A stretch of 64,000 bases of DNA from Sphingopyxis macrogoltabida (GTDB taxonomy: Bacteria > Pseudomonadota > Alphaproteobacteria > Sphingomonadales > Sphingomonadaceae), in assembly GCF_001314325.1 (NCBI RefSeq), contig NZ_CP009430.1:248001-312000 (forward strand), written 5' to 3'. This document shows, piece by piece, positions 15,440 to 23,891 of this stretch (the stretch's first letter is position 1; each line of letters begins with the position of its first letter). Under the pieces are notes generated by a model. That model did no database searches. It was given only the letters and a program-made list of their open reading frames with translations, and was not told the DNA's origin. Position numbers and translations under genes: made by a program.

Positions 15440-16629
15440 TTGAGAAGATCGGCCGCGATGATGAGCTTGCGCACTTCGGTCGTTCCGGCGCCGATCTCCA
15501 TCAGCTTGATCGAACGGAAGAGCCGGTTGATCTCGCTCTCCCAGATATAGCCGGTGCCGCCATGGATCTGCACCGCCTCGTTGAGAACGCGGTTGGCGGT
15601 TTCCGCGGCATACATCACCGACGCGGCGGTGAGCGCATGGATGCGTCCGCGCCCGCCCTCGCCGTGCGCGATGGCCGTACATTCGGCGAGAACCTGATAG
15701 GTGAAGCTGCGCATCGTCTCGATCCAGACGAACATGTCGGCGAGCTTGGCCTGGATCATCTGGAAACCCGCGATCGGCTGGCCGAACTGTTCGCGCGTCT
15801 TGGCATGTTCGATCGTGAGTTCCAGCGCGCGCTCGCAGATGCCGAGCATGATCGGCGAGATGATCGCGCGCTCGAGGTCGAGCCCGCTCATCACCACCGC
15901 GACCCCCTGATTTTCCCCGCGCAGCCGGTTGGCGGCGGGAACGCGGCACTCTTCGAAGACGAGCTCGGCGGTCTGGCTGCCGCGAAATCCCATCTTCGTC
16001 AGTTTCTGCGCGACCTTGAACCCCGGGGTGTCGGTTTCGACGACGAAGGCCGATATGCCCTTGGGACCCGCCGCCATGTCGGTCTTGGCGTAGACAAGGA
16101 CCGCGTCGGCGACGGGCCCGTTGGTGATGTAGATCTTGCCGCCGTTCAGGACATAATCGTCGCCATCGCGCCGCGCGCTCGTGCGCATCGAGCCGAGCGC
16201 GTCGGATCCGGCACCCGGCTCGGTGAGCCCCAGCGCCCCGATCCACTCGCCGCTGAGCAGCTTCGGCAGGAAGCGCGCACGCTGCTCGTCGCTGGCATTG
16301 GCATAGACGTTGCCGAGACAGAGATTTTCGTGGACCACCCAGGCGAGCGCAAAGGCGTGGTTCGAGCGGGCGAAAGCCTGGGCAACGAGGCCGGTGGTAA
16401 AGATGTCGGCGCCGGTTCCGCCTAGCTCGGCAGGCACGCTGATCCCGAAATAGCCAAGCTTGCCGAGCGACCGAAACATCGCGTCGGGCCACCATTCCTC
16501 ATCGTCCATCCGGGCCGCGAGCGGCCTCAGCTCCGAGCGGGCAAAACGGTCGGCTTCGTCGAAGATCTGTTGATGCTCGGGCGACAGCGCCGTGCTCCAC
16601 GGCGCCATATCGATTGCATGGCTGGCCAA
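15436..16629 (-). CDS. Acyl-CoA dehydrogenase, isovaleryl/citronellyl-CoA dehydrogenase type
   Basis: A FAD enzyme of about 397 residues forming the alpha-beta double bond of an acyl-CoA. LGLTEPGAGSDA is the FAD/acyl-CoA signature. MSGLDLERAI carries Glu on the helix used by isovaleryl-CoA dehydrogenase. The C-terminal MEIGAGTTEVRK has Gly where medium-chain enzymes carry the catalytic Glu, which is the branched-chain pattern. The start is taken as TTG 16627-16629, well spaced from GGGGAGAAG; ATG at 16606-16608 is possible, and a TTG at 16677 lies in the promoter. It is first in the operon running to 10251. A citronellyl-CoA (AtuD-like) role fits the carboxylase set, but isovaleryl-CoA cannot be excluded. 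Confidence 0.88.
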   Translation of the reverse strand: MASHAIDMAPWSTALSPEHQQIFDEADRFARSELRPLAARMDDEEWWPDAMFRSLGKLGYFGISVPAELGGTGADIFTTGLVAQAFARSNHAFALAWVVHENLCLGNVYANASDEQRARFLPKLLSGEWIGALGLTEPGAGSDALGSMRTSARRDGDDYVLNGGKIYITNGPVADAVLVYAKTDMAAGPKGISAFVVETDTPGFKVAQKLTKMGFRGSQTAELVFEECRVPAANRLRGENQGVAVVMSGLDLERAIISPIMLGICERALELTIEHAKTREQFGQPIAGFQMIQAKLADMFVWIETMRSFTYQVLAECTAIAHGEGGRGRIHALTAASVMYAAETANRVLNEAVQIHGGTGYIWESEINRLFRSIKLMEIGAGTTEVRKLIIAADLLK

Positions 16630-16766
16630 AATCTTCTCCCCGATCCGTCTTTTGCTGTTGGGCCGTCTCCTATGCAAGATTGTTCAATATCGCAAGTGTT
16701 CAAAATTTGCATAATCTGCCGCGCCGCGCATAATGCGGGAGAATCGACAAGAATCGGGAGAGAGAT
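16630..16766. promoter_or_regulatory. Divergent promoter region with TGTTCAA direct repeats
   Basis: This region lies between the minus-strand dehydrogenase operon and the plus-strand ligase. TGTTCAA occurs at 16681-16687 and 16697-16703, 16 bp apart. The same half-site forms the arms of the inverted repeat at 9610-9644. It may be a second target of the regulator encoded at 9684. Exact promoters were not resolved. Confidence 0.4.
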
Positions 16767-16814
16767 ATGACCGCATCGAACTGCGCCTCCGCGCTCGCGG
16801 GAGCCCGGTCGTGA
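16767..16814 (+). CDS. Possible 15-codon leader peptide coupled to the acyl-CoA ligase
   Basis: ATG 16767-16769 follows a strong site (GGGAGAGAG) and encodes MTASNCASALAGARS. Its TGA (16812-16814) overlaps the GTG start of the ligase in a GTGA junction. Either it is a short leader that delivers ribosomes to the ligase, or it marks a frameshifted true N-terminus. Homologous ligases of this type begin close to the GTG, so the leader reading is preferred. There is no amino-acid run suggesting attenuation. Confidence 0.4.
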   Translation: MTASNCASALAGARS

Positions 16815-18343
16815 ACCCGCAAGTGGTAGCGCAGAGCGCGCCGGACCGCGCCGCGACGATCATGGCCGCGACCGGCGAGACGATGACCTATGGCGAGCTC
16901 GACAGTCTCGCCCGCAAGTTCGCCGGGCTGCTGCGGAGGCTCGGGTTCGGGCCGGGCGATCATCTCGCCATGATGATCGACAACGAGATCATGTACCACC
17001 CGGTGGCATGGGGCGCCTGGTATGCGGGGCTCTATTTCACGCCCGTCAGCACGCGCCTGACAGCGAGCGAAGTGGCCTATCTGGTCGAGGACAGCGGTTC
17101 GCGGATCGTCATCGCCTCCCCTGCCCATGAGGGTCTGATCGGCGAAATCAAACCGGGGCTACCGCAGGTCGCGCACTGGATTCTCACCGGCCCGGGCGCT
17201 GGAGGAACACCATCCTTGCGCACCCTGATCGAATCCGAGGCCGAACTCGCGGTCGGGCCGACCGACGCCGTCGGCGCCGACATGCTCTATTCTTCGGGCA
17301 CCACGGGGCGCCCGAAAGGCATCAAGCCGCGCGGCGGTGCCAAGCGCGACGAACCGAACCCGCTCGCTTCGCTTCTGACGCAGCTCTACGGCTTCGACGC
17401 CGCGACGCGTTACCTGACCCCGGCACCGCTCTATCATGGCTCGCCTACCAAATATTCGATGGCGGTCCACCGCGCCGGCGGCACGAACATCATCATGGAA
17501 GGCTTCGATGCCGAGGGCGCGCTTGCGGCCATCGACCGCCATCGCGTAACCCACAGCCAGTGGGTCCCGACGATGCTCCAGCGCATGGCGCGGCTGCCCG
17601 ACGAGACCAAGGCGCGCTACGACCTGTCGAGCCACCGCGTCGCGATCCATGCGGCCGCGCCTTGCCCGCCGGAACTCAAGCAGCAGATGATCGACTGGTG
17701 GGGCCCGATCGTCTGGGAGTTTTACGCAGGGTCCGAGGCGGTCGGCTATACGTCGATCGATAGCGCCGAGGCCCTCGCCCGCCCGGGATCGGTCGGCCGC
17801 TCGGTCTTTGGCGACCTCCATATCCTGGACGGCGATGGCAAGGCGCTGCCGGCGCGCGAGATCGGCCATATCTATTTCGCCAACGGACCCGCGATGGAAT
17901 ATCACAAGGACCCGGCGAAGACCGCGCGCGCCTATAATGACCGCGGCTGGGTGACGCTCGGCGACATGGGCTGGCTCGATGAGGAGGGGTATCTCTATCT
18001 TGCCGATCGCAAGGATTTCATGATCATCACCGGCGGGGTCAATGTCTATCCGGCCGAGATCGAGCAATTGCTCGTCATGCATCCCGAGGTCGACGATGCT
18101 GCGGTGTTCGGCATCCCCAACGAGGATTTCGGGCAGGAGGTGAAGGCTGTCATCCAGCCAGGGGTCTGGCCCGACGACGAAGCGGCCTTCCAGGACGCGA
18201 TCATCGCCTATTGCCGCGCGCATCTTTCACGGATCAAAGTGCCCCGCTCGGTCGACCTTTCGCCCGAATTGCCACGCCAACCCAACGGCAAACTCTACAA
18301 GACCGCGCTCCGCGCCGCCTATCTGAAGGAAAGCCAGTCATGA
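16811..18343 (+). CDS. Acyl-CoA synthetase (AMP-forming)
   Basis: A 510-residue ANL ligase that activates a carboxylic acid to acyl-CoA. The P-loop is LYSSGTTGRPKGI, the adenylate region is EFYAGSEAVGYTS, the hinge is LADRKDFMIITGGVNVYPAEI, and the C-terminal lysine lies in QPNGKLYKTAL. The frame is open upstream to 16733, but family members start with a short MYPG-like segment matching VNPQVVAQSAPD. The GTG at 16811, seven bases from GGGAG, is therefore chosen. It is co-transcribed with the crotonase at 18340 (ATGA overlap) and divergent from the dehydrogenase operon. It would supply the acyl-CoA entering that pathway, analogous to AtuH. Confidence 0.88.
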   Translation: MNPQVVAQSAPDRAATIMAATGETMTYGELDSLARKFAGLLRRLGFGPGDHLAMMIDNEIMYHPVAWGAWYAGLYFTPVSTRLTASEVAYLVEDSGSRIVIASPAHEGLIGEIKPGLPQVAHWILTGPGAGGTPSLRTLIESEAELAVGPTDAVGADMLYSSGTTGRPKGIKPRGGAKRDEPNPLASLLTQLYGFDAATRYLTPAPLYHGSPTKYSMAVHRAGGTNIIMEGFDAEGALAAIDRHRVTHSQWVPTMLQRMARLPDETKARYDLSSHRVAIHAAAPCPPELKQQMIDWWGPIVWEFYAGSEAVGYTSIDSAEALARPGSVGRSVFGDLHILDGDGKALPAREIGHIYFANGPAMEYHKDPAKTARAYNDRGWVTLGDMGWLDEEGYLYLADRKDFMIITGGVNVYPAEIEQLLVMHPEVDDAAVFGIPNEDFGQEVKAVIQPGVWPDDEAAFQDAIIAYCRAHLSRIKVPRSVDLSPELPRQPNGKLYKTALRAAYLKESQS

Positions 18344-19119
18344 TCAGCAAGGCCGAAAGCGAGGCCGTCGTCACCGAATATGAGGCGGGATTGCTCCGGA
18401 TCAGTCTCGACCGGCCGGCAAACGGCAATGCCGTCACCCCGGGCCTCATCGCCGACCTCATGGGCGCGGTGGCCGAAGCCGAGGATCCCGACGTTCGCGC
18501 GGTCCTGATCGCGGGATCGGGCGCCAATTTCTGCGCCGGGGCAGATCTCAAGCATTTTGCCGGGAAGCTCGACCGCGTCGCAGACGAGCTGCAGGAGATG
18601 GCGACCGGCTTTCACGCGATGCTCGAGCGGCTCTACCGCCTGCCCAAACCGGTCGTGGCCGCTGTACAGGGTACGGCAATCGGCGCCGGCTTCGGACTGG
18701 CGCTCGCCGCCGACCTCGTCGTCGCGGGCCGGTCCGCGCGCTTTTCGACGGGCTATGCCCGGCTGGGCCTCAGCGCCGATGCGGGCGTCAGCTGGTTTCT
18801 GACACAGGCCCTCGGGCCGCGCCAAGCCGGGGCTCTGCTGATGACCGCGCGTTTTCTTGGCGCCGGCGAGGCCCATTCGCTCGGCCTGATCGACGAGGTT
18901 GTCGAGGACGAGGCCTTGCCTGCAGCCGCCGAAACCGCCGCGCGGGCCTTTGCCGCGGGACCCGGCGGAGCCTACGCGGCCATCAAGGCGCTGACCCGCG
19001 CAGCGCGCGGCAACGACCTGCCCGCGCAGCTCGCACTCGAGGAAGCGCATGTCGTTCGCCTCGCGCGCGACCCCGCTGTCGCCGCAGCGATGGCGGCGAT
19101 GCTGAAGCCGCGAAGCTAG
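18340..19119 (+). CDS. Enoyl-CoA hydratase/isomerase family protein
   Basis: A 259-residue crotonase-fold protein. The oxyanion-hole stretches GSGANFCAGADLKHF and GTAIGAGFGLALAADL are present. Both catalytic glutamates of classical enoyl-CoA hydratase are replaced (Gly in IGAGFGL and Tyr in TGYARLGL), while SADAGVSW carries an Asp placed as in PaaG-type isomerases. A double-bond isomerase, or an altered hydratase such as an AtuE-like enzyme, is therefore more likely than a standard hydratase. ATG overlaps the ligase stop (ATGA). It is followed by a 76-bp gap with a 7-bp dyad (CGTCCCC/GGGGACG, 19146-19186). Confidence 0.85.
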   Translation: MISKAESEAVVTEYEAGLLRISLDRPANGNAVTPGLIADLMGAVAEAEDPDVRAVLIAGSGANFCAGADLKHFAGKLDRVADELQEMATGFHAMLERLYRLPKPVVAAVQGTAIGAGFGLALAADLVVAGRSARFSTGYARLGLSADAGVSWFLTQALGPRQAGALLMTARFLGAGEAHSLGLIDEVVEDEALPAAAETAARAFAAGPGGAYAAIKALTRAARGNDLPAQLALEEAHVVRLARDPAVAAAMAAMLKPRS

Positions 19120-19194
19120 GCAACGATCAGACCTCATACTTGCGCCGTCCCCGCTGCATCGTGCAAGGTAGCGGGCGAAGGGGACGATGCGTCA

Positions 19195-19704
19195 ATGGAA
19201 GAGAGTGAAAATGGAAGTACGCGCGCGCGGCGCGCCGGGCCGGACGCGTTTGCCGAACGTGTGCTCGGCTATTTCTATCCCGTCCACTACCGGTTCGGGA
19301 TGGAGATGGAGCAGGCGATGGGCCAGGGCCAGCTCGGCCGGAAGCAAGCGGCCCTCCTCTGGCTTCTTCATTCCGAGGCCGGCAGTGATGGCTGGATGCC
19401 CCGCAAGGACATCGAGGCGACGCTCGGCTCCTGGTTCGAAATGAGCCCGCCGAATGTCACCAAGATCATCCGCGACACCGCGAGTCCACCGCACGAGATG
19501 ATCGAGATTATCGAGAGCCCGGGATCAGGACGCGAGAAGCTTCTGCGGCTCACACCCGACGGGCGCGCGTTCGTAAGCACGATGATCGCTTCGGCCACGA
19601 AATTTCTCACCGGGCGCGTTGGCCATATGGAACAGGCCAAGCTTGCTGCGGGACTCGCCTTTCTCGAAGAAGCCTTTGGACCGGAAACCAATTTACCACT
19701 TTGA
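19195..19704 (+). CDS. MarR-like winged-helix regulator, paralogue of the one at 9684
   Basis: A 169-residue protein. It shares with the 9684 product the run HYRFGMEMEQAMGQGQLGRK (counterpart HYRIGIDVETVMGQGRISRK), then ALLWLLHS, WFEMSPPNVTKI and SGREKLLRLTPDGRAFV. The shared order of motifs shows common descent and defines a small subfamily. It lies directly upstream of the receptor gene at 19810, in the same direction, and the palindrome TTCCAA-C-TTGGAA stands between them. By position it probably senses the ligand of, or product from, that receptor and the lipase operon. Confidence 0.75.
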   Translation: MEESENGSTRARRAGPDAFAERVLGYFYPVHYRFGMEMEQAMGQGQLGRKQAALLWLLHSEAGSDGWMPRKDIEATLGSWFEMSPPNVTKIIRDTASPPHEMIEIIESPGSGREKLLRLTPDGRAFVSTMIASATKFLTGRVGHMEQAKLAAGLAFLEEAFGPETNLPL

Positions 19705-19707
19705 AAC

Positions 19708-19720
19708 TTCCAACTTGGAA
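19708..19720. promoter_or_regulatory. Palindrome TTCCAA-C-TTGGAA before the receptor gene
   Basis: A perfect 6-bp inverted repeat around one base, just after the regulator stop and 90 bp before the receptor start. It is a candidate operator for the regulator encoded immediately upstream. No second copy was noticed in the window. Confidence 0.45.
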
Positions 19721-19809
19721 TCTTACAGAAACTGCATAATATAGCCGCGGCAGCGTCAGGCTGCGCACGGCGAGTCGCATCAGCGACCGCAGGTTCGGGA
19801 GAGGACAGG

Positions 19810-21987
19810 ATGGAATTTCGGAAACTGCGCCGCCGCGCGCTCATGGCCTTGTGCGCGAGCGCCGCTTTCACCCCCGCCGCGGCATGGGCGCAAGGCGACA
19901 GCGACAGCGACGGCGCGGCTGCACCCGACGACGGCACCATCATCGTCACGGCGCAGAAGCGCGAGCAGCGCCTCCAGGACGTGCCGGTCTCGGTCACCGC
20001 CCTCGGCAGCGCACAGCTGGAAGCCGCGGGGATCGACAGCGGAACCGAGATCGCCCGTCAGACCCCCAATCTTCGCGTCTCGGTGCTCGGCGACGAGAGC
20101 CAGCCGAAGTTCGCGATCCGCGGCATCTCGACCCCCGAGTTCAACCTCAACGCGATCTCGCCGACCGGCGTCTTCTACGACGAAGTCTATGTCGGCTCGT
20201 CCTTTCTCGGCGGCGCCCAGATTTTCGATATCGAGCGCGTCGAGGTGCTGCGCGGACCGCAGGGCACGCTGTTCGGCAAGAATACGACGGCGGGCGCGAT
20301 CAACTTCATCTCGCGCGCGCCGACCTTTCGCAACGAGGGCGAGATCAGCGTCGGGTACGGCGAGTATAATTATGCCGAGATCAAGGGCGCCGGCGAGGCG
20401 CCGCTGATCGAAGACAAGCTCTCGGTGCGCTTCGCCTTCAACGTCGCCCATTCGGACGGTTATATCGAGAATGTGAACCCCGCGGGGCGCGACCTCTCCA
20501 ACATCGACCGCAAGGCCGGTCGCCTCACGATCGGCTACAAGGACGACACGGGGTTCGATGCCACGCTGCGGCTCTTCGCGGTCCAGAACGACGCGCGCGC
20601 GATCGGCGCGATCAACGAGGGCCTCGGCCCGGGCGGCACCAATGCCTTCGGCCTCAACCCCCGCCTCAATCCGTTCGACGGCACGCCCCTCACCCGCCAC
20701 CAGGTCGCGACCGACCGCTCGGGCGTGATCGAGGTACGCGGCCGCGGCGCAATCCTGACGATGAACAGGGATCTGGGCGGTGTCACGCTGACCTCGATCA
20801 GCTCCTATATCGGCGGCCACTTCCTCAACCTCGTCGATGGCGACGGCACGATCGCGCCGCTGCTCCACATCGATTTCGGATCGAAAACCGAGGAATATAG
20901 CCAGGATCTCCGCCTCTCGACCAATGGCAGCGGTCCGTTCAACGCGATCGTCGGCCTCTACCACCAGCGCGACGATATCGACATCGAGACGACCTATCTG
21001 CTGTTCGGCGGCCCGCCGGTCTTCCCGGTGCTCACCCAGAGCTATGAGCAGGCGCGCCGCTCCTACGCCGTCTACGCCGACGGCACCTTCGACCTGTCCG
21101 CCGCCCTCGCCGTCTACGGCGGCCTTCGCTACACATGGGACAAGGGCCGGCTCACCAATTTCCAGGTCGCGCCGATCATCCCGGTCCAGGCCGACAAGAG
21201 CTACAGCGACGGCGAACCGACCGGGCGCATCGGGGTCCGGCTGAAGCCTGCCGACGACATCATGCTCTACGGCCAGTTCGCGCGCGGATACCGCAGCAGC
21301 GCGATCAACGGCGGGGCGCTCACCAACCCCGCCGACCTCAACGTCGCCAATCCCGAAAAGCTCGACAGCTGGGAAGTCGGCCTGAAATCGCAATTGTTCG
21401 ATCGCATGCTGACCTTCAACGTCTCGGCCTTCCTCTACAAGTTCCGCAATCAGCAGTTCATCAACGTCGTCGGCATCGGCACGCAGCAGCTCGTCAACGC
21501 CGGTCGTTCCGAGATCAAGGGTATCGAGATCGAGGCCGCGCTTCGCCCCGCCGAGGGCCTGAGCTTGACCGCCGGGCTCGGCCTCCTCGACAGCAAATAT
21601 AAGGAGCTGCTGCTCAACGGGGTCGATCTTTCGGGCAACGAGTTGATCGAGGCGCCGCACCGCACCCTCAACCTTGCGGCCGACTATCGCGTGCCCGTCG
21701 GCGCCGAAGGCTCGCTGAGCTTCCATTTCGATGCCACCAACGTCACCCGGCAATATTTCTCGGCGACGAACAGCGCCGATTTCCGCGTCCCGGCGTTTTG
21801 GGACGTCGGCGCGCGCATCGCTTTCGTCGAGCCATCGGGCCGCTTCGAGATCGCCGCTTATGCCAAGAACCTCACCGACAACCGCAAGTCGACGGGCATC
21901 CAGATCGATCCCTCGACGCTCACCAAATTCTCTACCGTGCCCTATCCGCGCCGCTTCGGTGTCGAGCTGACGGCGCGGTTCCGGTGA
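19810..21987 (+). CDS. TonB-dependent outer-membrane receptor, first gene of a lipid-use operon
   Basis: A 725-residue receptor. The signal peptide covers about residues 1-27 (ending AWA-Q), then TonB-box-like GTIIVTAQKREQ, plug motifs VPVSVTALGSAQL, AIRGISTPEF and EVLRGPQGTLFGKN, and a barrel ending LTARFR. The ATG follows GGGAGAGGAC. Its TGA overlaps the GTG of the monoacylglycerol-lipase-like gene (GTGA), an unusual coupling between an outer-membrane receptor and a hydrolase. With the secreted lipase and foldase downstream, it probably imports products of extracellular lipid or ester hydrolysis, such as fatty acids or monoacylglycerols. This is inference from context. Confidence 0.93.
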   Translation: MEFRKLRRRALMALCASAAFTPAAAWAQGDSDSDGAAAPDDGTIIVTAQKREQRLQDVPVSVTALGSAQLEAAGIDSGTEIARQTPNLRVSVLGDESQPKFAIRGISTPEFNLNAISPTGVFYDEVYVGSSFLGGAQIFDIERVEVLRGPQGTLFGKNTTAGAINFISRAPTFRNEGEISVGYGEYNYAEIKGAGEAPLIEDKLSVRFAFNVAHSDGYIENVNPAGRDLSNIDRKAGRLTIGYKDDTGFDATLRLFAVQNDARAIGAINEGLGPGGTNAFGLNPRLNPFDGTPLTRHQVATDRSGVIEVRGRGAILTMNRDLGGVTLTSISSYIGGHFLNLVDGDGTIAPLLHIDFGSKTEEYSQDLRLSTNGSGPFNAIVGLYHQRDDIDIETTYLLFGGPPVFPVLTQSYEQARRSYAVYADGTFDLSAALAVYGGLRYTWDKGRLTNFQVAPIIPVQADKSYSDGEPTGRIGVRLKPADDIMLYGQFARGYRSSAINGGALTNPADLNVANPEKLDSWEVGLKSQLFDRMLTFNVSAFLYKFRNQQFINVVGIGTQQLVNAGRSEIKGIEIEAALRPAEGLSLTAGLGLLDSKYKELLLNGVDLSGNELIEAPHRTLNLAADYRVPVGAEGSLSFHFDATNVTRQYFSATNSADFRVPAFWDVGARIAFVEPSGRFEIAAYAKNLTDNRKSTGIQIDPSTLTKFSTVPYPRRFGVELTARFR

Positions 21988-22871
21988 GCGAAGCCGCGAT
22001 CGAGGAAGAGCTTTTCCGGCTGCCCGCGCGCGGTGGTCATGCCCCGCTCGCGCGGCGCTGGTCCGTCGGTGCCCCGCCGCGCGCGATGTTGATCGTCGCG
22101 CACGGAATGGGTGAGCATGCAGGCCGCTATCTCGCGCCGCTCGCCCCGATCATCCGCCGCGGGGTCGACGTCGCGGCGATCGACCATCGCGGGCATGGCG
22201 AGGATGCGCTCGCGGCAGCCTCGCTCGGCGACTATGGCGAAGGCGGGTTCGCGGGTGTCGAGGCCGACCTTCTCGCGCTCGTCGACTGGGCCCGCGCGGC
22301 GGCGCCTGGCCGCCCCGTCATCCTTCTTGGCCACTCGATGGGTTCGATGATCGCGCAGGCGCTGGCGATCGATCATGGCGACCGGCTCGACGGTCTCATC
22401 CTCTCGGGATCGGTCGCGGTCGACCATATTCCGGCGGGCGGCGACCCCGCCGGGCTGATCGCGGCGTTGAATTCGCCGTTCGAACCCGCGCGCACCCCGT
22501 TCGACTGGCTGAGCCGCGACGAGGCCGAGGTCGACCTCTATCTCGCCGATCCGCTCTGCGCTTTCGGCCTTACAGACGCGAGCTTCGCCTCGCTCGCTGC
22601 CGCGGGGCCGCGCCTCGCCGATGCGGACGCGCTCGCGGCCATTCCGGCGAGCCTTCCCATTTATATCTTCTCGGGCGACATGGATCCGCTCCACTGCGTT
22701 CTCGGCGGCGTGACGCCGCTGATCGAGCGCTACGAGGCGGCGGGCAAGACCGTCGAGAGCCGCCTCTATGCGGGCGGGCGCCACGAAATGCTGAACGAGA
22801 CCAACCGGGCCGAGGTCGTTGGCGACCTCTGGCGCTGGCTCGAGCCGCTCCTGTCCGAAGGGAAAGGCTGA
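21984..22871 (+). CDS. Alpha/beta hydrolase, monoacylglycerol-lipase-like
   Basis: A 295-residue serine hydrolase. HGMGEHAGRYLAPLAPIIRR and IDHRGHGED match the Hydrolase_4/monoglyceride lipase family. The nucleophile lies in LLGHSMGSM, the acid in SGDMDPLH and the histidine in GGRHEMLNE. There is no signal peptide, so it is cytoplasmic. The GTG start at 21984 overlaps the receptor stop; the frame stays open inside the receptor but has no domain there. It would hydrolyse monoacylglycerols or simple esters taken up by the receptor, acting after the secreted lipase encoded next. Confidence 0.87.
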   Translation: MSEAAIEEELFRLPARGGHAPLARRWSVGAPPRAMLIVAHGMGEHAGRYLAPLAPIIRRGVDVAAIDHRGHGEDALAAASLGDYGEGGFAGVEADLLALVDWARAAAPGRPVILLGHSMGSMIAQALAIDHGDRLDGLILSGSVAVDHIPAGGDPAGLIAALNSPFEPARTPFDWLSRDEAEVDLYLADPLCAFGLTDASFASLAAAGPRLADADALAAIPASLPIYIFSGDMDPLHCVLGGVTPLIERYEAAGKTVESRLYAGGRHEMLNETNRAEVVGDLWRWLEPLLSEGKG

Positions 22872-22928
22872 GACCCGCCGCCACGCCCGCCGACCGATCC
22901 ACAATGATAAACAATCGGGAGACGGACT

Positions 22929-23891
22929 ATGAAGACGCTTACCAGCACGCTCTTGAAAGCGGGGGCGTTGCTCGCCGCCGCGCTGGCCGCCACGCCGGCG
23001 ATGGCGTGGGATATCTGCTGGACGAACTGCGATTTTACGCGGACCAAATATCCGATCGTCCTCGAACATGGGCTCGCGGGCTTTAACGAGCTGGGCGGCG
23101 TCCTCCCCTATTGGAACGGCATCCCCGAAAATCTGCGATCGACCGGCGCCGAAGTCTATGTGACGCAGGTCAGCCCGTTCAACAGCTCGGTCGTGCGCGG
23201 CGAGTCGCTCATCGCCCAGCTCGATGACATCCGAGCCATCAAGGGCAATAACAGCCTCAAATTCAACCTGATCGGGCACAGTCAGGGCGGCCTCGACATC
23301 CGCTATGTCGCCGCAGTGCGCCCCGACCTCGTCGCCTCATTGACCACCGTCGGCTCGCCGCACAAGGGCTCGGACCTCATCACCTTCGACGTCAATGGCC
23401 AGCTCGTTCCGACGCCTGCCACCAACGCCTTCAGCAATTTCGTCAGCATGGTCTGGAGCTCCCTCGGCGGCAGCCCCGACCCGATCAGCATCACCGCGGT
23501 GCTCAAGAATTTCTCGCCGGCGGGAATCGCGGCCTTCAATGCGAGCTTCCCGGCGGGCATGCCGACGACGTCCTGCGGCCAAGGGCAGGCGGTCACCCAG
23601 ACCAGCGCGGGGCCGATCCGCAACTATAGCTGGTCGGGCGACGCACCCTTCACCAATGTCTATGACCCGAGCGACCCCGCGATGGTCGCGCTCAGCCTGT
23701 TCTACGACGAGCCGAACGACGGGCTGGTCGAGCGATGCGCCAGCCATTTCGGCACGGTTATCCGCGACAATTACCGGATGAATCATCTCGACGAGGTCAA
23801 TAATCTCTTCGGGCTGACTTCGGTGCTCGAGGTTGACCCGCGCACCCTCTATCGCAACCACGCGAACCGGCTGAAGTTAGCGGGCCTGTGA
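22929..23891 (+). CDS. Secreted triacylglycerol lipase (foldase-dependent, family I type)
   Basis: A 320-residue lipase. The signal peptide covers residues 1-26 (ending AMA-W). HGLAGFNELGGVLPYWNGIP precedes the nucleophile Ser118 in GHSQGG. The acid is Asp264 in NDGLV and the base is His286 in NHLDE. Two downstream cysteines (TTSCGQ and VERCAS) sit where family I.1/I.2 lipases form a disulfide. It is exported to the periplasm, folded by the foldase encoded next, and then normally secreted by a type II system. ATG follows GGGAG. The stop overlaps the GTG of the foldase gene. It would release fatty acids from external lipids. Confidence 0.9.
   Translation: MKTLTSTLLKAGALLAAALAATPAMAWDICWTNCDFTRTKYPIVLEHGLAGFNELGGVLPYWNGIPENLRSTGAEVYVTQVSPFNSSVVRGESLIAQLDDIRAIKGNNSLKFNLIGHSQGGLDIRYVAAVRPDLVASLTTVGSPHKGSDLITFDVNGQLVPTPATNAFSNFVSMVWSSLGGSPDPISITAVLKNFSPAGIAAFNASFPAGMPTTSCGQGQAVTQTSAGPIRNYSWSGDAPFTNVYDPSDPAMVALSLFYDEPNDGLVERCASHFGTVIRDNYRMNHLDEVNNLFGLTSVLEVDPRTLYRNHANRLKLAGL

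Noticed and set aside
15440..16495. Possible long N-terminal extension of the SDR at 14579, making a 638-residue fusion
   Set aside because: The extension is the wrong frame of the acyl-CoA dehydrogenase gene and is Arg/Pro-rich without homology. The SDR start at 15439 with ATGA overlap explains the layout.
19780..21753. 657-codon minus-strand open frame opposite the receptor at 19810
   Set aside because: No ribosome site or domain. Mirror image of receptor coding sequence.
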